In this document: piece by piece, positions 63,609 through 64,000 of the stretch
Layout of the letters: every line of letters starts with the position of its first letter
Position numbering within the stretch: position 1 is the stretch's first letter
From: Halisarca cf. caerulea
Taxonomy: Eukaryota; Porifera; Demospongiae; Chondrillida; Halisarcidae
Direction of reading: 5' to 3'
NCBI GenBank assembly: GCA_963170055.1
Contig: CAUJGJ010000185.1
Span: 3,156,775 to 3,220,774, forward strand
DNA length: 64,000 nucleotides
Notes under the pieces: model-generated
Database searches by the model: none
What the model was told of the DNA's origin: nothing
The model's input: the letters and a program-made list of their open reading frames with translations, nothing else
Translations under genes and position numbers: made by a program

Positions 63609-64000
63609 ATATACACTGACAGAGAACAAGACGCCGATTTTGTTAAGTTTCTTCTCCTTTACCACTGCAAGTTTGGCTGCTACATGTGATTCTAAGACTA
63701 AGTTGTTGCTGGATCATTCAAGAGTGAAATCTGACAAATGTGATCTCTTCGTGATCGAATCATCACCCGATATTGTCTCTGCGGCAAAATTCTAAGTTAC
63801 TGTTTACATTTGACAAGTGAAACAAAGTAGGATGAGTCAGATTTACACACCTAAAGCTTTTCTGAAGCTTTAACAAAACAAAACAAAAGTGGAGAGGGAG
63901 TGTATGTGTTCATATATTCCCTGTGACCCTGTGACCAGGGTGGTTATCCCATATATACTTCCTGCGCAAAGTATGGGATTGCATAATGGTCAGTGTGTAT
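63609..64000. other. Window end, nothing recognised
   Basis: An open plus-strand stretch to 63795 has no recognisable domain and no splice support. A 'ccctgtgaccctgtgaccagggtggttatccc' hairpin-like stretch lies near 63919. Confidence 0.4.

Noticed and set aside
63571..63795. Short open frame with a hydrophobic start
   Set aside because: The start lies inside the palindrome and the remainder has no recognisable domain or splice context.

Overview
This window is animal nuclear DNA. Its genes are split by many GT-AG introns, the intergenic and intron sequence is AT-rich and full of (CA)n, (GT)n and (AT)n microsatellites, and it carries non-LTR retrotransposons plus many short inverted-repeat DNA transposons. 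Gene content is metazoan (an UNC80 homologue, a glypican, TOPBP1). The compact head-to-head genes and the repeat style suggest an early-branching animal such as a sponge, but that placement is inference; no species-specific marker was found.

Layout. 214-7474 (+): 3' end of an UNC80 homologue. 8040-11660: a LINE fragment, a long (AT)n tract and a nearly full-length retrotransposon with a restriction-like endonuclease, broken by two frameshifts. 13278-15643 (+): a five-exon type I membrane protein that I do not recognise. 15644-20096: gene-poor DNA with microsatellites and a 23-bp tandem array arranged as 46-bp dimers.

20097-51311 is the gene-dense core, with five genes on alternating strands: PCID2 (-), ELP3 (+), CWC15 (-), a glypican (+) and an FBXO36-like F-box gene (-). 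PCID2 and ELP3 start codons are only 39 bp apart. CWC15 and glypican start codons are 184 bp apart. Full exon chains were traced for PCID2 (18 exons, 403 aa), ELP3 (21 exons, 549 aa), CWC15 (9 exons, 221 aa) and the glypican (5 exons, 633 aa). Reading phase closes at every junction in all four.

51350-54900: a 5'-truncated retrotransposon with an open frame, abutting FBXO36 head to head, then a decayed LINE. 56072-60941 (-): the last 12 exons (456 aa) of TOPBP1, whose upstream exons lie beyond the window. 61665-63608: more LINE and endonuclease-retrotransposon debris and a large palindrome.

The host genes do not form one pathway. PCID2 (mRNA export), CWC15 (splicing), ELP3 (wobble-uridine tRNA modification) and TOPBP1 (replication checkpoint) are core nuclear or translation functions. 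UNC80 and the glypican act at the cell surface. Homologue assignments come from remembered family sequences, not from a database search.
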